A DNA stretch of 64,000 nt, taken from positions 69,436-133,435 of the forward strand of contig PLWV01000008.1 in the NCBI GenBank assembly GCA_003153155.1, given 5' to 3'. The position numbers were made by a program, and so were the translations under genes. The notes beneath the pieces are model-generated. The model worked only from the letters and a program-made list of their open reading frames with translations, had not been told where the DNA came from and did not search any database. The stretch comes from Gallionella sp. Its GTDB lineage: Bacteria; Pseudomonadota; Gammaproteobacteria; Burkholderiales; Gallionellaceae. Within the stretch, counting starts at the first letter, position 1. Every line of letters starts with the position of its first letter. Shown here in pieces: positions 61,500-64,000 of this stretch.

Positions 61500-62942
61500 T
61501 CACTGTTTTTGCGCAAATGGGGATTCCTTGATTTCAACGATTACTCCCCCTTGTTGCAAGGCGACGGTCTCGACTTTCCTCGCATCCATTAAAGCAAGAT
61601 TGTGAGAGAGCGAGCTATTCACAGGATCTCGCGGGTCGAATATCAGATAATTGACGCCCCGCAACATCGCGAACAGAGCTTGTTCATCCTTGGCGCTGGG
61701 TGGCAATGGCAAAGTGTCACACTGGCAAGCTAACATGGTTCGTGCCGGCCATTGACTTGCTATGCGAAACGGTTTTTCGGTGGGTGAATTTTGCTTATGC
61801 TCATCCTTTGAAAAACTCTCGATATTCTCGACCAAAGCTTTGATCAAGTTGTCGCGTGGTGCAAGCTTGCCCTCCAACACTTTTTGATAACGCGCCTTGT
61901 CAATAGTCATGAATGTTGTAGAAATAACGACGGTCAGCAACAATACCACTCCGCGCTGTCCCCAAAACCCGCCATGCGAACTGGTTCGTTTCTGCAACAA
62001 TAAAGGTAAGCCCCAGTACAAACAAGTCGTCAGTGCAACCATGCTAAAAATTTCATCACCGGTTAGCACACCAATGATGAGTGCGACCAAAAGAATACGC
62101 CCTAGTAAATCCGCCCATAAATTGCTCGCTTGCTTCCAAATAACCAATAGCAGGATAAATAGCATCCCGATCCCGGTAATCCAGCGGAAAGCTCCAATCT
62201 CATCACTATCTGCCGATCCCAAGAGCAGACTTGACAAGCCCTTAATCGGGTTCGTAAACCACTCTACATGACTCCATCCCAAGGTCAATACTAGGGCCAA
62301 CAAAACTGTAAAAACAATTCCACCAAAAAAATAATTTCGGTGTTTTGTGTTAAGTGGGGTTCTATACCATGTCCACAACAAAGCCAACGGGTATGCGAGA
62401 CCCGCCGGGTGGAGAGTGATGCTCACTAGACATAAAAACAGTTGAGCAAAATACATTCCTCCGAATGCTTGTGGCGATTCACGGTACATTTGATCTGACC
62501 AAGCACCAAGCGCAAATGTAATGAGCAGGTATGGCGCGACAGAAATAGTGTCGATTTGATCCAATACCAGCGGAGAGATCAACAACAATCCGGTCGCTAA
62601 TAGCGCGCCTTCAGAATCTCCGCTGCGCTGCCGCCATGCGTGGAATGCCCACGCCGCACCTGACATCACAAAAATTGTAGCTATCTTTGCAGCAAGCACA
62701 TTACCTGTCCATAAAAAGCCGACAGGGGCGAGAAATACCGCGCGAAAATCGGGGAGTCCCAAGGTTACAATCGGACTGACGACATTATCTGCTACCGACC
62801 ATGCCAGCAATAATGCCTGAGCTGCACCCTCATCAATCCCATATGATGTTTTGTGCAACAACATGAAGCTGAGGGCACCCCAAAGCGACAGCGCGAGATA
62901 AGCCCAATATTTTTGGGGGATTCGTAATAACCAATTGTTCAT
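61500..62942 (-). CDS. Polytopic membrane protein, possibly glycosyltransferase-39-like
   Basis: A 480-residue protein with about ten or more helices to residue 350 and a soluble C-terminal domain. Asp/Glu in the first outer loop (YGIDEGAAQALLLAW) and the general layout recall lipid-linked sugar transferases (ArnT/PMT type), but no decisive motif is present. It runs against the cytochrome genes around it. Confidence 0.55.
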   Translation of the reverse strand: MNNWLLRIPQKYWAYLALSLWGALSFMLLHKTSYGIDEGAAQALLLAWSVADNVVSPIVTLGLPDFRAVFLAPVGFLWTGNVLAAKIATIFVMSGAAWAFHAWRQRSGDSEGALLATGLLLISPLVLDQIDTISVAPYLLITFALGAWSDQMYRESPQAFGGMYFAQLFLCLVSITLHPAGLAYPLALLWTWYRTPLNTKHRNYFFGGIVFTVLLALVLTLGWSHVEWFTNPIKGLSSLLLGSADSDEIGAFRWITGIGMLFILLLVIWKQASNLWADLLGRILLVALIIGVLTGDEIFSMVALTTCLYWGLPLLLQKRTSSHGGFWGQRGVVLLLTVVISTTFMTIDKARYQKVLEGKLAPRDNLIKALVENIESFSKDEHKQNSPTEKPFRIASQWPARTMLACQCDTLPLPPSAKDEQALFAMLRGVNYLIFDPRDPVNSSLSHNLALMDARKVETVALQQGGVIVEIKESPFAQKQ

Positions 62943-63396
62943 TTTAGAGTTAGTCTTTCATGGAAATGTATGCCAATTTTAAAAATAGTACATCGCACCC
63001 GACACCGCTGTCATTGAATTGATTTGCAACGATTGAGTGGATTACAGATGAAAGTAATACGGTGATAAGAGGTTACCTCTGTTCTACAGATATGCAGCAC
63101 AGCTCTCACAGATGCCAGTTTCTGTTGGCAAGCCAAATTAGGAGACAAGCGGACGAGCGATTGAACCCAGCTCAATAACCTTAAACCCACATCTTGGACG
63201 ATTTTATCAGGAAGTGAACCATGGCAGCAATATTATGTATGCGGCCAATACATAAAGCACCGTGGCGCATTGACCGCATATTAAAGAGTTGCACGAGAAG
63301 AAAGATTCCGCTAGACTGGCACCTAGTAGTAGGTAGTGGGCGTGTTGTCCTTATGCCTTTTTTGATAAGTCGCGTAACAAAACGGAGGGGTGTGCT
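62943..63396. other. Spacer with one doubtful 64-codon frame
   Basis: A frame from 63221 to 63415 has AGGAAG before its ATG, but its Arg/Lys-rich sequence has no recognised features and it overlaps the well-supported small gene at 63397. Otherwise nothing seen. Confidence 0.4.
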
Positions 63397-63507
63397 ATGC
63401 CAATCGAACTTCTAGTGCCAATTACAATTTTTGTGTTGGGAATCGTGGTTTCTGTAAGTCTATCCAGTTTAGGAATTGAACGTATCGTCGAAGGAAATAA
63501 GAAGTAA
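63397..63507 (+). CDS. Small membrane protein, 36 residues
   Basis: An ATG with CGGAGGGG 6 nt upstream encodes MPIELLVPITIFVLGIVVSV, then a short polar tail IERIVEGNKK: one helix with a basic end, as in the 35-residue protein at 58028. It lies before another CcoN/NorB-like gene, so a role as a small subunit is possible (inference). Confidence 0.65.
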   Translation: MPIELLVPITIFVLGIVVSVSLSSLGIERIVEGNKK

Positions 63508-63547
63508 TTAAAATCCACATTACGATTAAGTCCGCATCAGAAAGTGT

Positions 63548-63567
63548 CCGGCAATTGCCGGGCATTT
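63548..63567 (+). terminator. Probable terminator after the 36-residue gene
   Basis: CCGGC-AATT-GCCGG hairpin followed by GCATTTTCC, about 40 nt after the stop codon. Confidence 0.55.
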
Positions 63568-63667
63568 TCCTTTGTGGTGTCGTGTAAACACGGTTATTTT
63601 CTGTCAGTCGTCTTAATCGGTTAATCCTGCCTCATCCAGCAACCCGCATATTGTATCCTCCCGCCTT

Positions 63668-64000
63668 ATGAGACCAGATTCTCTGCATCGACACCTGCTA
63701 AAATTTCTGCTGCTATCTGCTCTTTCATTTTTTATCGGCGCCATTCACGGCATGCTTCAGGTCATGCCTCCGATTCGCGCATGGCTGGATTCGATTGGCA
63801 GCCCTTATGGCGGTCCAGGACATATGATTGACCCGTTGGCTCATGCTCATATGAATTTGGTTGGCGGGGTGGTATTACTGGCTATGGGCGTAACTTTTTA
63901 TCTACTCCCGATTTTCGCACAGAAGAAAATTTATTCTGTAAAATTAGTTGGCCATACCTTTTGGTGGGTCAGCATAGGGGTTTATAGTTTCTACATCATA
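63668..64000 (+). CDS. CcoN/NorB-like membrane protein, 3' end outside window
   Basis: The first 111 codons of a membrane protein: helix about 12-30, a loop, then LAHAHMNLVGGVVLLAMGVT with His59 and His61, the same helix X-like haem motif as in the 59711 gene, and IYSVKLVGHTFWWVSIG. Starting directly with this region suggests another shortened haem-copper oxidase-like protein. The ribosome site is weak, so the start may change. Confidence 0.65.
   Translation, partial: MRPDSLHRHLLKFLLLSALSFFIGAIHGMLQVMPPIRAWLDSIGSPYGGPGHMIDPLAHAHMNLVGGVVLLAMGVTFYLLPIFAQKKIYSVKLVGHTFWWVSIGVYSFYII

Noticed and set aside
63221-63415. 64-codon frame with a fair ribosome site
   Set aside because: Overlaps the better-supported 36-residue gene, Arg-rich and featureless; left as doubtful.

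Overview
The window looks like a chromosomal segment of a betaproteobacterium of the Nitrosomonadales, most likely a neutrophilic iron oxidiser close to Sideroxydans/Gallionella. This is inferred from three things seen together: two tandem Cyc2-type fused monoheme cytochrome-porins, a complete Alternative Complex III operon with ActB split into two genes, and betaproteobacterial gene orders (hisCBHAFIE-hit-tatABC; kdsD-kdsC-lptCAB-rpoN-hpf-ptsN-hprK-rapZ). No rRNA, tRNA or CRISPR array was recognised.

Layout. 0-5.3 kb: assimilatory sulfur genes (cysH, a long cysI, a TauE/SafE permease) on the minus strand, divergent from a CysB-like regulator, then a YceI protein. 5.3-13.3 kb: murJ, an IS3 transposase remnant, small orphan genes, an Old Yellow Enzyme, a DsbA-like oxidoreductase, an ABC exporter and a RIO kinase. 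13.5-17.3 kb: a tiny basic protein, a YajD-like HNH protein and the two cyc2-like genes. 17.5-27 kb: rpoH behind a CIRCE operator, sspA/sspB, and the operon actA-B1-B2-C-D-E-F. 27-38 kb: a Nif3-like protein, a DegS-type protease, tatABC, hit and the his operon, plus an orphan histidine kinase. 38-50.8 kb: a pseudopilin, a Kef-type antiporter, and the long Kdo/Lpt/rpoN/PTS-Ntr/rapZ run ending in a NusG-II/Gx pair and ubiX. 50.8-57.6 kb: a gene of unknown function enclosed by inverted repeats, mutY, an AsmA protein, hemN, and next to hemN a wrecked fnr and a wrecked transposase. 57.7-64 kb: a more AT-rich cluster of c-type cytochromes, miniature CcoN/NorB-like membrane proteins, a thioredoxin lipoprotein and very small membrane proteins.

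How the genes fit together. The Cyc2 proteins could take electrons from outside the cell to periplasmic cytochromes. ActABCDEF connects the quinone pool with periplasmic cytochromes. The right-end cluster looks like another, apparently undescribed, periplasm/membrane electron-transfer module. It encodes a dihaem c4, an anchored monohaem cytochrome and four-helix proteins resembling only the helix X-XI part of haem-copper oxidase subunit I.

The most unusual sequence-level feature is the load of small dispersed repeats. A ~25-bp element with core CTTTTGTCCGGGCACCCG occurs five times. Four copies lie in frame inside genes: cysB-like, yajD-like, and the signal-peptide regions of cyc2 copy 2 and actB1. 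A second family (CCCTCTCCC hairpin) is translated inside mutY. Larger inverted-repeat elements fill the gaps before hprK and the Gx gene and appear to supply their ribosome-binding site or start codon. An inverted pair of ~300-bp repeats encloses the unknown gene between ubiX and mutY and supplies the mutY stop codon.
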